Of a DNA stretch of 64,000 nt, positions 1 to 8,836 are shown in pieces. This DNA is from Hydrogenovibrio sp. 3SP14C1 (GTDB taxonomy: Bacteria > Pseudomonadota > Gammaproteobacteria > Thiomicrospirales > Thiomicrospiraceae), in NCBI RefSeq assembly GCF_029625905.1, contig NZ_JARTLM010000011.1, positions 1 through 64,000 of the forward strand. Direction: 5' to 3'. The notes under the pieces are model-generated. The model did not search any database. It had not been told where the DNA came from and saw only the letters and a program-made list of their open reading frames with translations. A program made the translations under genes and the position numbers. Numbering within the stretch: the stretch's first letter is position 1; every line of letters starts with the position of its first letter.

Positions 1-10
1 TGGGGAACTG

Positions 11-38
11 AAAAGGTAGCTCATTAGCTAACCTTTTT
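11..38. terminator. Bidirectional terminator hairpin
   Basis: An A-tract plus AAAAGGT-AGCT arm pairs with AGCTAACCTTTT around a CATT loop, with a one-base bulge, and ends in a T-run. It lies 33 bases past the stop of the HupE-like gene on the minus strand and could also serve a plus-strand gene outside the window. Confidence 0.7.
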
Positions 39-70
39 CTATTCCTAGGTGTTGCACTTGCTTGTTGAAT

Positions 71-844
71 CTATGTAACCTGGGCGGCTCGCTCTTCATC
101 CATTTTGATATGTTCATGGATATGATTGTCAGAACTAAAGCCAAATTCATCTGGGTTAGTGATATGAGAATACCCATGCATTTGCATTATGAATAGAAAC
201 AAACCGGAAAATATAAGTCCATAATTGGAGATAAGACTAAAAGGTTTAAATAGTGTTGATCTGCGTAATAAAGCCATCACAAGTAGCATGATTGTTAACG
301 CTATAACTTGCCCTAGTTCAATACCGATATTGAAAGAAATAATATTCATCAATAAAGTATCTTGGTTTAAAGGCAGTTGCTGTAAGCGTGTAGAGAGTCC
401 AAGACCATGAATTAAACCTAAACCGATAATCATTAACAGTAAGTTTGGTGGCTTAATACCTAGATACTTTTTGAATCCATCAAGGTTGGCAAAGGCGATA
501 TAGCAAATGCTTAAAGCAATAATGGCATCAATTAAAAAGTAATTGACTTGAATGCCATTAAATGTGGCATAGATAAGCGTGACACTATGGCCTAGCGTAA
601 ACGCCGTTATGTATTTAATAATGTCTTTGAACTTAGTTAAAAAAAAGATAATACCGAATATGAACAATAAATGATCATAACCTGACAGCATATGGATTGC
701 CCCAATCCACAGGTAGCTTAGATTGCCGCCATCGATAATCGTTTGTTTTTCGGCTTCTGACATACCATGCCCAAAAGCCTGGCTAACTACCAGCATTACA
801 AGTGCGGCTATTAACCATCGTGATTTTTTAAACAAAAATAGCAT
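71..844 (-). CDS. HupE/UreJ-family membrane protein
   Basis: The 257-residue product has an N-terminal signal-like helix ending near a Gly-His pair, followed by several hydrophobic helices. The segment IGAIHMLSGYDHLLFI (roughly residues 47-62) is the His/Asp-bearing signature of the HupE/UreJ_2 family, whose better-known members are linked to nickel or cobalt uptake for hydrogenase and urease. No hydrogenase or urease gene is visible nearby, so the metal and substrate are unknown. The ATG start has a GAGAAAA Shine-Dalgarno. Upstream on the same strand is a His-rich small protein 76 bases away, probably the same transcription unit. Family assignment is fairly sure; function is not. Confidence 0.75.
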   Translation of the reverse strand: MLFLFKKSRWLIAALVMLVVSQAFGHGMSEAEKQTIIDGGNLSYLWIGAIHMLSGYDHLLFIFGIIFFLTKFKDIIKYITAFTLGHSVTLIYATFNGIQVNYFLIDAIIALSICYIAFANLDGFKKYLGIKPPNLLLMIIGLGLIHGLGLSTRLQQLPLNQDTLLMNIISFNIGIELGQVIALTIMLLVMALLRRSTLFKPFSLISNYGLIFSGLFLFIMQMHGYSHITNPDEFGFSSDNHIHEHIKMDEERAAQVT

Positions 845-920
845 ATTTTTCTCAATAACAATTTATTCAAGGTGTCGTGATAGCTTGATAGGGTTAAATA
901 TATTTTAGATGTGTGAACTG

Positions 921-1325
921 TTATGAGAAATGAGGAGGGGCGCGAGGGTTAGCGTCTGATCGCTCGAGGCGATGGTAAAAGAGATTATCTGTTAAAGAGG
1001 GTTCAAACCAGGCGGTTTGTACACAGGAATATTGTTGAAAATAACTTGGAACCGTTGCTTGATCAGGTATGTTATGTTTTCCTGGTGGGGGATTGAGCTG
1101 ATTATCCAGTTCAATAGTATTAAAATCATTTGCTAGATGAAATGACCCTATTGTATCGGAATGGGGGGGTGTTAAATTGTGGGCGTGACCTTCCAATTCA
1201 TGGTAGTGAATTTCATCATGTGTATGGTTTTCTGCTAAATGAATATGTACAGAAGCCCATTGCATAGTGATAAAAGCAATGATAAAGGTAAAAAGAAGCG
1301 GGAAGTGTTGTCGTAATTTGATCAC
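921..1325 (-). CDS. Small His-rich exported or membrane-anchored protein
   Basis: This 134-residue protein has one N-terminal hydrophobic helix (about residues 8-26, signal peptide or anchor) followed by a His-rich stretch with motifs HIHLAENHTHDEIHYH and HELEGHAH. Such clusters usually bind divalent metals in the periplasm. It lies immediately upstream of the HupE-like gene, which supports a joint metal-handling role, but this is inference. The only in-frame start that keeps the hydrophobic helix is a GTG at 1325 without a clear Shine-Dalgarno, so the start is uncertain. I do not recognise a named family. Confidence 0.55.
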   Translation of the reverse strand: MIKLRQHFPLLFTFIIAFITMQWASVHIHLAENHTHDEIHYHELEGHAHNLTPPHSDTIGSFHLANDFNTIELDNQLNPPPGKHNIPDQATVPSYFQQYSCVQTAWFEPSLTDNLFYHRLERSDANPRAPPHFS

Positions 1326-1418
1326 GTATTTGTTTAGTTAACTTGTTTATGTTTTTACAATTATACTCAATTTATATTTACTATTGATTAAAGCTGTTTA
1401 GAGGGTTTAATTAAACCA

Positions 1419-1769
1419 TTACAATTTGATACCTAGCTTTCCTAGAGCCCATATCATTAAAAAATAAACGACGGCTGTCATGCTTATAGCAATCATTAAA
1501 CTTAAATAGAAGTTAATCTCTTTTTTTAGAAGAATGGGTAAAGTAACAAACAATGTGAGAGATGGAATGACAAGCCACACAATGCTGATTGATAGTTCCG
1601 ATACCTTTTGAATATCTTTAGTATCAATATAAAGCCAGATCATTGCTAAAACAGACACAAGAGGGATGGATGCAAGAATGCCTCCTATTAAGCTGCTACG
1701 TTTTGCCACTTCAGATATCACAACGATCAGTATTACTGTTATGGATATTTTTAATAAATAATAAGGCAT
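1419..1769 (-). CDS. DUF3147 family membrane protein
   Basis: The product has 116 residues and four predicted transmembrane helices, with the KRSSLIGGILASIPLVS segment typical of DUF3147 proteins, whose function is unknown. I chose the ATG at 1769 because AGAGAG lies about 9 bases upstream; a TTG at 1799 in the same frame would add ten residues without a better ribosome site. The gene is downstream of the palindromic terminator at 1867-1895 and so is probably transcribed separately from the SHOCT gene. Confidence 0.7.
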   Translation of the reverse strand: MPYYLLKISITVILIVVISEVAKRSSLIGGILASIPLVSVLAMIWLYIDTKDIQKVSELSISIVWLVIPSLTLFVTLPILLKKEINFYLSLMIAISMTAVVYFLMIWALGKLGIKL

Positions 1770-1866
1770 TAATATCTCTCTTATATAAAGGGGAAGCAAG
1801 AAGTTTGCATTAAAATTATATAATCATTAGGGGGGTGTTTTATGTTGAAAATACAATTAAGTTTAT

Positions 1867-1895
1867 AAAAAAAACGGCCAGGTCTGGCCGTTTTT
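1867..1895. terminator. Palindromic terminator, CCAGGTCTGG variant
   Basis: The stem AAAAACGGCCAG pairs with CTGGCCGTTTTT and has A- and T-tracts on both sides. It is 42 bases past the stop of the SHOCT gene and before the DUF3147 start. It is one of twelve copies in the window of a shared CCAGGCCTGG-type core; this one has T in place of C at position 6. Confidence 0.85.
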
Positions 1896-1937
1896 CTTTA
1901 AATGAACCATCAAAGCATTTTTTAAATATATTGTTGT

Positions 1938-2162
1938 TTACTCCTTTAATGCTTTTTTACTTTCTTCAAATTCCTCTTTCGTTATTTCGCCTTTGGCAAA
2001 TCGCTTTTTTAAAATATCCAAAGCAGTTTCATTGTGTTCTGAAGCTGAATTGGAAGATGTGTTGAAGTTTTTTATCAATAAAAATATAACAATAATGAAA
2101 ATTAACCAGAGTAACCACATTCCGCCTCCCATAAATCCCCAAGTATGATCGTAATTAAACAT
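1938..2162 (-). CDS. Small SHOCT-domain membrane protein (copy 1)
   Basis: The 74-residue product starts with a Met/Gly-rich segment (HTWGFMGGGMW, residues 6-16), then one transmembrane helix (about 17-32), then a charged C-terminal SHOCT domain (LDILKKRFAKGEITKEEFEE). SHOCT is a short domain of about 30 residues seen at protein C-termini; its role is unclear. The start has AAGGAGA upstream. It follows the multicopper oxidase with a 13-base gap, so the two are very likely co-transcribed, which suggests a copper-related role. A close paralogue lies at 12792-13019. Confidence 0.8.
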   Translation of the reverse strand: MFNYDHTWGFMGGGMWLLWLIFIIVIFLLIKNFNTSSNSASEHNETALDILKKRFAKGEITKEEFEESKKALKE

Positions 2163-2175
2163 AGCGTTCTCCTTT

Positions 2176-3690
2176 TTAGGCCGTTACAACAAATTGCCCC
2201 ATCATGCCTGCATCTTCATGCTCTAAGATATGACAGTGGTACATATAAGGTTCTTGATTGTTATGATAAGGACCAGTCGGTAACAATATTCTGACTGTTT
2301 CATCGCGATGAACAGTCACTGTATCTTTTAATCCTTGCTCCCATGGGTAAGGTTTTTGGCCATTTCGGTCCAATACTTTAAATTGAGTATTATGAATATG
2401 AAAAGGATGGTGCATCATTGAAGGGTTTTTAAGGTGCCAAACTTCAAAACTATTCGCAGTTAAACGTTCATTTATCACATTCATGGCCATCGCTTTTCCA
2501 TTGATGGTAAAGCCACCTGAACCAAACATCATTCTAGGTCCCATTTGCATTTCCAGATTCATGGTTCGAGTTTGTGCTATTTCGACATTAGACCAGTTAG
2601 GTAATGGGATTAAACGCTCAATCATAAAGGGTTTAGTTGCTTCGGATTTTCTGGGGTCGATGTGAAATAAATCATAATCTCGATCCAACGTAGAAGAGCC
2701 TCTCATCATACCGCCCATTCCCATGGATAAATTGCCATAACCCGCCAGGGTTTTTAGTGAGAAGGGTTGGCGATCGGACAGATCAACCAGAATTTCAGCA
2801 CGTTCTGCGGGCGATAAGCGAAGGCGATTGAGGGTTTGTGGTGTTTCCAATAAACCGCCGTCTCCTGCAATGACTTGAAAAGAACGTTTGTCCGAAAACA
2901 TCAAATTATAAAAACGTGCATTGGAGGCATTATGCAGCCTTAAACGAATACGGTCTTTTTTAGGGTGTAAAACGGAGTTGGCTCGGCCATTCACCAGCAT
3001 TGTGTCGCCGTGCATGCCTTGCATTTTGTTTATCCGTTCATTGCTGTAGATAAATTCTCCGGTTTCATCAAAAGCACGATCCATGAGAATGACAGGGAAA
3101 TCATCTACTCCATATTCATGGGGCAGTCCAAGTTCGGCATCTCGTTCTTCATCAACCACTTGCATTTGTCCACCGAGACCACGCCAAACCTGTGAACCGG
3201 TATGTTGGTGCGTATGTGAATGATAAAATAATGTTGAAGGTTCGTTAATAACATCCCATTCAGCTATCCAGGTTTTTCCAGGAGAAATTGGTTGGTGAGG
3301 TCCTCCATCTTCTGTTGCAGACAAAATCATGCCATGCCAGTGGAGTGCCGCAACTTCATTTAGCTGATTTGTAACTTCCATTCGAAGCTTTTGACCTTTT
3401 TTGACCCGAATGACGGGGCCTAAAAAACTTTGATTAATACCGATTGTCTGGGTCGTGACATCCGGTAGGATTTTTGTTTTTCCTTCTTGTAGCGTTAATT
3501 TGAAGTGTTGTTGTCCATTAAGGTTTTGACCTTGTTCTAAGTCAGGAACGTAAAAATCCACTTTAGGAAAAATAGGGTGGGTAAAATCATTTTGTCCGAC
3601 GCCCCCTAACAATGTTCCCATCGCATTGCCTGGATGAGGAAGGAGAGTCAGTCCAATCAAGCTTTTTTGTATAAATTGACGTCTTTTCAT
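2176..3690 (-). CDS. Multicopper oxidase, CueO/CopA-like, Tat-exported
   Basis: The 504-residue product opens with a twin-arginine signal (RRQFIQK, residues 3-9). It carries the copper ligand motifs of a three-domain multicopper oxidase: HWHG (117-120), HSHTHQH (157-163), HPFHIH (418-423) and HCHILEHEDAGMM (485-497), which hold the type 1 and the type 2/3 trinuclear copper sites. A Met-rich loop (MGMGGMM, about 330) resembles the cuprous-ion site of CueO. The likely role is periplasmic oxidation of Cu(I) for copper tolerance. It is followed after 13 bases by the SHOCT gene. Substrate is inferred from the family. Confidence 0.9.
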   Translation of the reverse strand: MKRRQFIQKSLIGLTLLPHPGNAMGTLLGGVGQNDFTHPIFPKVDFYVPDLEQGQNLNGQQHFKLTLQEGKTKILPDVTTQTIGINQSFLGPVIRVKKGQKLRMEVTNQLNEVAALHWHGMILSATEDGGPHQPISPGKTWIAEWDVINEPSTLFYHSHTHQHTGSQVWRGLGGQMQVVDEERDAELGLPHEYGVDDFPVILMDRAFDETGEFIYSNERINKMQGMHGDTMLVNGRANSVLHPKKDRIRLRLHNASNARFYNLMFSDKRSFQVIAGDGGLLETPQTLNRLRLSPAERAEILVDLSDRQPFSLKTLAGYGNLSMGMGGMMRGSSTLDRDYDLFHIDPRKSEATKPFMIERLIPLPNWSNVEIAQTRTMNLEMQMGPRMMFGSGGFTINGKAMAMNVINERLTANSFEVWHLKNPSMMHHPFHIHNTQFKVLDRNGQKPYPWEQGLKDTVTVHRDETVRILLPTGPYHNNQEPYMYHCHILEHEDAGMMGQFVVTA

Positions 3691-3747
3691 GTCGACTCCT
3701 GTTAGCTATGTGAGGGTTGTTTTTATCGGTCATTGATTCAAAGCCTT

Positions 3748-4539
3748 TTACGGGTTGAATCCGGATTCAGATGATGTTAGTGCTCCAATTGAGGATTTAG
3801 CCACTTTGATTTCTACGCGACGATTAGTGGCTTGGTTACTGGGAATGGCGATGCCTTTTTCTGTTCTATTGGGTTTTTTTGGACGTGTGTCGGCATAACC
3901 AATTGCTTTTAAGCGTTGTTTGTTAATTCCCGTATTAAAAAATACTTTTAAAACGGAAATGGCTCGACCCGAGGATAACTCCCAGTTAGAGGGGAATCGG
4001 ATTGAATTGATCGGAGTATCATCGGTATGACCTTCAATCTCAATAAGATACTGGTGCAGAGGGAAGGCTTTTATTTCTTTGGCAAGGGCTGTGATTAATT
4101 GTTTAGACTTGGGTTCTAGTTTAGTGGACCCTATTTCAAAAAGTAATTCACCAGGAAGGTCAATACGAAGCTCGTTCTCATTAAGTGTCATGGCTTGAAC
4201 TGGATCAATTTGGTTGCTTTCTAACACTTTCGAAAGAGTAGATTCAAGGTTTTGTAAAGGGTTGATTACTTTTTCCTTTTTCAAAAAACCTTGACCTAAA
4301 TTGGTTTGTAACGCTTCAAATTTGTCTTGTTTAATTTCTGAAATAGAGAGAATCAAAATAAAAAAAGCTAAAATCAAAGTCATGGCATCAGCATAAGTGA
4401 TGAGCCATTCGTCTTGTCCGCCTTCATTATCAACGGATTGTTTTTTTAAACTAGCCCGAGTTTTTTTCTGAAATTCGGGGTGCTCTTGAATTAAGCCAGC
4501 TAATTCTTTGTCGGAAATGTCTTTGTACAAATCTTTCAT
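3748..4539 (-). CDS. motB: Flagellar motor stator protein MotB/PomB
   Basis: The 263-residue protein has one N-terminal transmembrane helix with the ion-binding aspartate in TYADAMTLILAFF (about residues 48-60) and a C-terminal OmpA-like peptidoglycan-binding domain (LIEIEGHTDDTPINS and the TNRRVEIKV end). It forms the stator with MotA, encoded 8 bases upstream on the same strand. The helix is followed by SISEIKQDKFEAL, closer to sodium-type PomB than to proton-type MotB, but ion specificity cannot be settled by reading. No other flagellar genes are in the window. Confidence 0.92.
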   Translation of the reverse strand: MKDLYKDISDKELAGLIQEHPEFQKKTRASLKKQSVDNEGGQDEWLITYADAMTLILAFFILILSISEIKQDKFEALQTNLGQGFLKKEKVINPLQNLESTLSKVLESNQIDPVQAMTLNENELRIDLPGELLFEIGSTKLEPKSKQLITALAKEIKAFPLHQYLIEIEGHTDDTPINSIRFPSNWELSSGRAISVLKVFFNTGINKQRLKAIGYADTRPKKPNRTEKGIAIPSNQATNRRVEIKVAKSSIGALTSSESGFNP

Positions 4540-4547
4540 ACATTAGC

Positions 4548-5345
4548 CTAGGTTCCAGCACGCTTAAATTGATAGTGTGGGTCTAAAAAAGCATTCATGG
4601 CATCCTGAATATGTGTAGGAGACCCTCCTTCCGCCATAAGCAAAACACCTTCTGTCAGGATATGGTTACGATAAGCTTCTAGCTCTTGTTTTTGCTCAAT
4701 TTTTCGTGCAGCAGGTTTGAAAATTAATTGCGCCATCAAAACGCCATAAAGCGTTGTTAGCAAAGCAACGGCAAGACCGCCTCCTATTTTTGAAGGATCG
4801 CCTTCCATACTGTTCAGCATAATGACAAGCCCGACCAGTGTTCCAATCATTCCAAAGGCTGGAGCTGCAGAGGCCATTGCCATTAAAACTTTTGCTTGCA
4901 TCATTTTGCGATCATACATAGATTGGCGAGTATGTTCTAATAATGTCATCAATTTGTCGCCTTTGTAGCCGGATAAAAGGTACAAAAAAGATTGACCTAA
5001 AAAATTTTGATCTTCATCCTTGGAGAGTACTACTGTATTTTCAAATTTACGAAGTCCTTCTTTTCGGACGATTATGGCCCAATCGATTAAAACACCGACA
5101 TCATTATAAAGTTTGCGGGTATTTACTTTTGCCGTTGCCAAGGTAGCGAAAATTTCTTTCATGGCCAATAAAACGTTAATGCCTTCAAATGAAATCATTG
5201 CAACAGCAATCGTTCCTCCTAGCACCATTAATAAACTAGACAGACTGAAAAACATTAAATAATTGTCCGTGTTTAGATACACGGCAAGAATGAAAAGGCC
5301 TAAGCCAAGAATGTATCCCATCAACGCTGTAAAAGAAATGTGCAT
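4548..5345 (-). CDS. motA: Flagellar motor stator protein MotA/PomA
   Basis: The 265-residue protein has four transmembrane helices, two N-terminal and two C-terminal, with a large cytoplasmic loop between them. The conserved third and fourth helix region reads AAPAFGMIGTLVGLVIML and IGGGLAVALLTTLYGVLMAQ, matching the PomA/MotA family. It couples ion flow to flagellar rotation in the inner membrane with MotB downstream. The length (E. coli MotA is 295, Vibrio PomA about 253) and sequence favour the PomA branch. No sigma-28 promoter was recognised upstream. Confidence 0.92.
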   Translation of the reverse strand: MHISFTALMGYILGLGLFILAVYLNTDNYLMFFSLSSLLMVLGGTIAVAMISFEGINVLLAMKEIFATLATAKVNTRKLYNDVGVLIDWAIIVRKEGLRKFENTVVLSKDEDQNFLGQSFLYLLSGYKGDKLMTLLEHTRQSMYDRKMMQAKVLMAMASAAPAFGMIGTLVGLVIMLNSMEGDPSKIGGGLAVALLTTLYGVLMAQLIFKPAARKIEQKQELEAYRNHILTEGVLLMAEGGSPTHIQDAMNAFLDPHYQFKRAGT

Positions 5346-5699
5346 AAAAAACCTTATTTAAAATGGGTCGCTTTACTGTACTACAATAAATGGCATGACT
5401 TGAATGTATTATTAGGTCTTAAGATTATTATTTTTACTTACGATGGTTTCAAGTATTAATTTTGAATAAGTTATCATTTTCTCTTTCTTTTGGAAAGTGT
5501 CTTGAGCTTGTACGCTGTTTGACATTGAATGGTGAAAATGCATAAAGTACTAACTAATGGTTTTACGCTTTAGAAGTGTTTTGAGGTCAATTGAGTAAAA
5601 GAAAAAGGGAGAGGGCAGCAATAACAAGAATGTTTGTTGGTCAAAAAAGCCAAGGCGTTCCTCGGCTTTAATCTTTATTTAACCTTAAAATGAAGCGGT
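5346..5699. other. 354-base intergenic region upstream of motA
   Basis: This holds the upstream region of motA and, at its far end, the terminator of the DUF481 gene. It is AT-rich with no convincing ORF. I looked for a sigma-28 motif and a standard sigma-70 promoter for motA and saw none clear enough to call. Confidence 0.6.
5642..5672 (-). terminator. Terminator of the DUF481 gene
   Basis: On the minus strand AAAGCCGAGG, an AACG loop and CCTTGGCTTTTTT form a stem with a T-run, 28 bases past the DUF481 stop codon. Confidence 0.7.
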
Positions 5700-6428
5700 T
5701 TAAAAGTCGTAAACCAGCGTGATTAGCGTTTCAGTATCTTCTTTCTTCTTGCCTGCGGCTGGGTTGTCATTAAAGCGGTATTTAAAACTTGCTTTCATAC
5801 TTAAATGACCGTTTAACTTAACTTTTAACCCAGTATTGGTTTCATAATGCGTTTGTCTTTCACCGGCATAAACCGTGGCATCCTGTAAGAAGCGAACATT
5901 CGGGTTAAAACCATACTCAAAGTTACCGTATAGTTTACCGATTGTTTGAGAAAAATCTTCTTCTGGGCTTTCTTTGATGTAGTCTGTGGATTGGTTACCG
6001 ATACCGGCTTCAGCGGTCAGGATTAAATCTTTTTCCTGAATGAAGTTATACCCCAGACCGACTAATAGGTAGGTGTTTAAATTGACGTCTGCGAAACGAT
6101 CATTCTCTGCACGAAGTTGCCCAAACCCGTAGGCATCTTGATAGTCTGAAAAGTACTTGTCTCCCTGAAAGTCACCAACATAACGCTCTTGTGTACGGAC
6201 ATTGTCTTCTTTTTTATTCTGTGCTTCAATCAGTGCTTTGAGTTTATAGCTTTCTTGTGTGTAGCTTGATTTTAGCGATGCAAACAACGATTCTGTATCC
6301 GTGTTACCCGTTGTGTTTGAATAACCTGCTTCCCCTGAGCCGCTAAGCCCGAGTTTTTGTTGTTTGGCAACACTTTGTTGAGCTGTTAATGCTGTTGTGA
6401 GTGCGACGAGGAGGATACGTTTTTTCAT
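5700..6428 (-). CDS. DUF481 outer-membrane beta-barrel protein (YdiY-like)
   Basis: The 242-residue product has a cleavable signal peptide (about residues 1-21, ending in SVAKQ), a GSGEAGYSNTTGNTDT segment and alternating beta strands ending in a C-terminal aromatic residue (LVYDF), all typical of the DUF481/YdiY outer-membrane family. E. coli YdiY is described as acid-inducible, but its function is unknown. It stands alone: mscS lies upstream with a 22-base gap, so the two may share a transcript. Confidence 0.8.
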   Translation of the reverse strand: MKKRILLVALTTALTAQQSVAKQQKLGLSGSGEAGYSNTTGNTDTESLFASLKSSYTQESYKLKALIEAQNKKEDNVRTQERYVGDFQGDKYFSDYQDAYGFGQLRAENDRFADVNLNTYLLVGLGYNFIQEKDLILTAEAGIGNQSTDYIKESPEEDFSQTIGKLYGNFEYGFNPNVRFLQDATVYAGERQTHYETNTGLKVKLNGHLSMKASFKYRFNDNPAAGKKKEDTETLITLVYDF

Positions 6429-6450
6429 TAATACACCTATTTTCTTTCTT

Positions 6451-7290
6451 TTATTTTGAATTTGATTCGTTGTTAGATTGATTCATATGGACATCCATTT
6501 GAGGGTAGGGGATGCTAATATTTGCGTCATCAAATGCTTGTTTTACTTTTTCGTTCATGTCCCACTTGAGTGCCCAGTAATCTGAAGCGTTAACCCAGGG
6601 TCTGACAATAAAGTTAAGACTTGAATCTGCTAGTTCAGATAAAGCAACCAAGGGTTCTGGTTCTTTTAAAACACGATCATCTGCTTCAACCAATTCTTGT
6701 AAGATTTTTTTGGCCAATTTAATGTCATCATCATAACCAATGCCAAATACCATATCGACCCGCCGAGTAGTCTTGGCTGAGTAGTTGGTAATGGTTCCTT
6801 GGTAGATTTTTCCGTTCGGAATGATGACTTCTTTATTGTCGCCTGTTCGAAATTGTGAACTGAAAATGCCAATATGTTCAACAATGCCCGCAGTACCCGC
6901 CGCTTCGACATAATTGCCGATTCTAAAAGGCTTGAAAATAATCAACATGACACCGGCAGAGAAATTCTGTAAAGAATCTTTCAGAGCCAACCCAATTGCG
7001 AGCCCAGCTGCTGCAATCAAGGCGACCAGTGATGTGGTATCGACACCTAATTGGCTGAGGGTTGCGATGATGACAAACAGTAATAATAAAGCATTCAGGA
7101 TGGACATGATGAAGTTCGCAAGCATTTCATCCGTATGGTATTTTGCCAACAATTTTTTACTGATTTTGCTTATGATTTTGGTTACAAAACGCCCAATAAT
7201 AAACGTGAGAATGGCTAATAAAATATTGGTTCCCCAATCAATTACAAACGTTTCCCAAAATCCAGTCATATCAAAGTTGTCAAAATTCAT
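6451..7290 (-). CDS. mscS: Small-conductance mechanosensitive channel MscS
   Basis: The 279-residue protein has three N-terminal transmembrane helices, a Gly/Ala-rich pore helix (LVALIAAAGLAIGLALKDSL, about 89-108) and the conserved beta-domain motif IIPNGKIYQGTITNYS (about 155-170). MscS opens under membrane tension to release solutes during osmotic downshock. Length matches E. coli MscS (286). The DUF481 gene follows on the same strand. Assignment is secure. Confidence 0.93.
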   Translation of the reverse strand: MNFDNFDMTGFWETFVIDWGTNILLAILTFIIGRFVTKIISKISKKLLAKYHTDEMLANFIMSILNALLLLFVIIATLSQLGVDTTSLVALIAAAGLAIGLALKDSLQNFSAGVMLIIFKPFRIGNYVEAAGTAGIVEHIGIFSSQFRTGDNKEVIIPNGKIYQGTITNYSAKTTRRVDMVFGIGYDDDIKLAKKILQELVEADDRVLKEPEPLVALSELADSSLNFIVRPWVNASDYWALKWDMNEKVKQAFDDANISIPYPQMDVHMNQSNNESNSK

Positions 7291-7430
7291 AAGAATCCTT
7301 ATTTAATCTGTCATGTATTTTTTATACGGATATAGTTTAATGGAAAATTTACGGATGTGAACTGAAATCGGCTGAATGAGCCTATTTCTACCTTATAAAA
7401 TAAAGGGTGTTGACCTGGTCTTGGTTAACT

Positions 7431-7457
7431 AAAAATTGACCAGGCCTGGCTAATTTT
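7431..7457. terminator. Palindromic terminator with CCAGGCCTGG core
   Basis: The core occupies 7440-7449, flanked by AAAAATTGA and CTAATTTT. It lies 10 bases past the phosphofructokinase stop. A second partial inverted copy, GACCTGGTC, is at 7412-7420, so this intergenic region holds one and a half elements. Confidence 0.8.
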
Positions 7458-7466
7458 ATGAACCGT

Positions 7467-8741
7467 TTATTTGATTGCTTTATAAGCAGACAATACAGGG
7501 GAAACCAAATCAAACTGAAGCGGCGCGATATCCGGAAGCCCATTATGATATTTGACAGGTCTTTCGCCTTTTATCAAGGGTTGAAGATAATCAAGTGCCT
7601 CTTGTGTGATATCCATACCATCTTCAGTTAAAAATGCATCTGGCACGCGTTTTTCCAATTCGGCAACCTGATACAAATCAACGTTTTGATAACGCCAAAC
7701 CAACGGGTGTTGACTGATAACATCAATGGTTGGTAAAACGCCATGATATCCCTCTAAAGCAGCTTGAACAGAGGCTTTACCTGCTCGATAAGCCATTTCC
7801 CAATCGGTTTCAGAAACCATATGGCTAGCAGAACGCTGAAGATAGTCCGGAACCGCACTGTGTGTCTTACAGTTGAAGGTATTCGCCACTAAATTCGATA
7901 AGGTATGGGCTACGCCACCAAGCTGGGTATAGTTATTGTTGTGAGTGTGTTCGATATTTTCAATTGAGATATAGTTGCCATGCTTATCGGTCAGACCTTC
8001 TGAAACGATACAAACGCAATACCCATGGGTTTTTATTAAGGTTTCCACGCGTTCAAGAAATGTCTTTTGCTCAAAAGCACGTTCAGCGGACAAGACAATG
8101 AGTGGGACATCCGGTAAAACAGTTTTGATTAATCCGCCAGCGATGGTTAACCAGCCGGTGTTTCTGCCCATGGCTTCTAGCACAAAAAATTTTGTTGACG
8201 TATTGTGCATGGAAAACAGATCCATGGTCGCTTCTAATAAGCTGGTTGCAATGTATTTTGCAGCACTACCAAAGCCAGGGCTGCAGTGAGACAAGGCTAA
8301 ATCGTTGTCGATGGTTTTCGCAACACCGATGCAAGTGACTGGGTGGCCATGGTCTGAACAATAGTCGGCGACTTTTTGAGCGGTGAGCATGGAACCATTT
8401 CCACCATTATAAAAGAAGTAACCAATATCATAGGTTTGAAAGACTTCTAATACACGTGCATATTGCGCTGGATTTTCTTCGATGGTGTCCAGGTCGAATC
8501 GACAGGCTTGAAAAGCAGCACCAGGTTGCGTTTTTAAGTGGTCCAGCGTGGCCTCATCAAACTGAGAAGTGTCGGCCATGCGTTCTTCCAATACCCCGAC
8601 AATGCCGTTAATGGCTGCATAGGTTTTTCCAAAGGTTTCAGGGTGACGTTTGGTCATTTCTATGACGCCGGCGGCGCTGGCATTTATGACAGCCGTGACC
8701 CCACCTGCTTGGGCATAAATCACGTTTTTAGGGTGAGACAT
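7467..8741 (-). CDS. pfp: 6-phosphofructokinase, probably PPi-dependent
   Basis: The 424-residue protein is a PfkA-fold kinase interconverting fructose 6-phosphate and fructose 1,6-bisphosphate. The phosphoryl-donor site reads GGNGS (113-117) and AKTIDND (141-147). The Lys at 142 marks pyrophosphate-type enzymes, where ATP enzymes have Gly. The other diagnostic site keeps Gly (116), where PPi enzymes usually have Asp, and the preceding Asp is Asn (115). The donor is therefore likely but not certainly PPi. A reversible PPi enzyme would suit an autotroph running gluconeogenesis and the Calvin cycle. It is followed by a palindromic terminator, so it is probably monocistronic. Confidence 0.85.
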   Translation of the reverse strand: MSHPKNVIYAQAGGVTAVINASAAGVIEMTKRHPETFGKTYAAINGIVGVLEERMADTSQFDEATLDHLKTQPGAAFQACRFDLDTIEENPAQYARVLEVFQTYDIGYFFYNGGNGSMLTAQKVADYCSDHGHPVTCIGVAKTIDNDLALSHCSPGFGSAAKYIATSLLEATMDLFSMHNTSTKFFVLEAMGRNTGWLTIAGGLIKTVLPDVPLIVLSAERAFEQKTFLERVETLIKTHGYCVCIVSEGLTDKHGNYISIENIEHTHNNNYTQLGGVAHTLSNLVANTFNCKTHSAVPDYLQRSASHMVSETDWEMAYRAGKASVQAALEGYHGVLPTIDVISQHPLVWRYQNVDLYQVAELEKRVPDAFLTEDGMDITQEALDYLQPLIKGERPVKYHNGLPDIAPLQFDLVSPVLSAYKAIK

Positions 8742-8836
8742 GGTTTAAAAATCCTTTTGAAAGAATAAAGTCTGCTGTGCCAAAAAGCATTCTCAGCAGA
8801 AACTGCATTGACGACTAAGCAAGATTATAAGAGATA

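Noticed and set aside
1835..2065. A 76-codon plus-strand frame
   Set aside because: It runs through the palindromic terminator and overlaps the SHOCT gene on the other strand.
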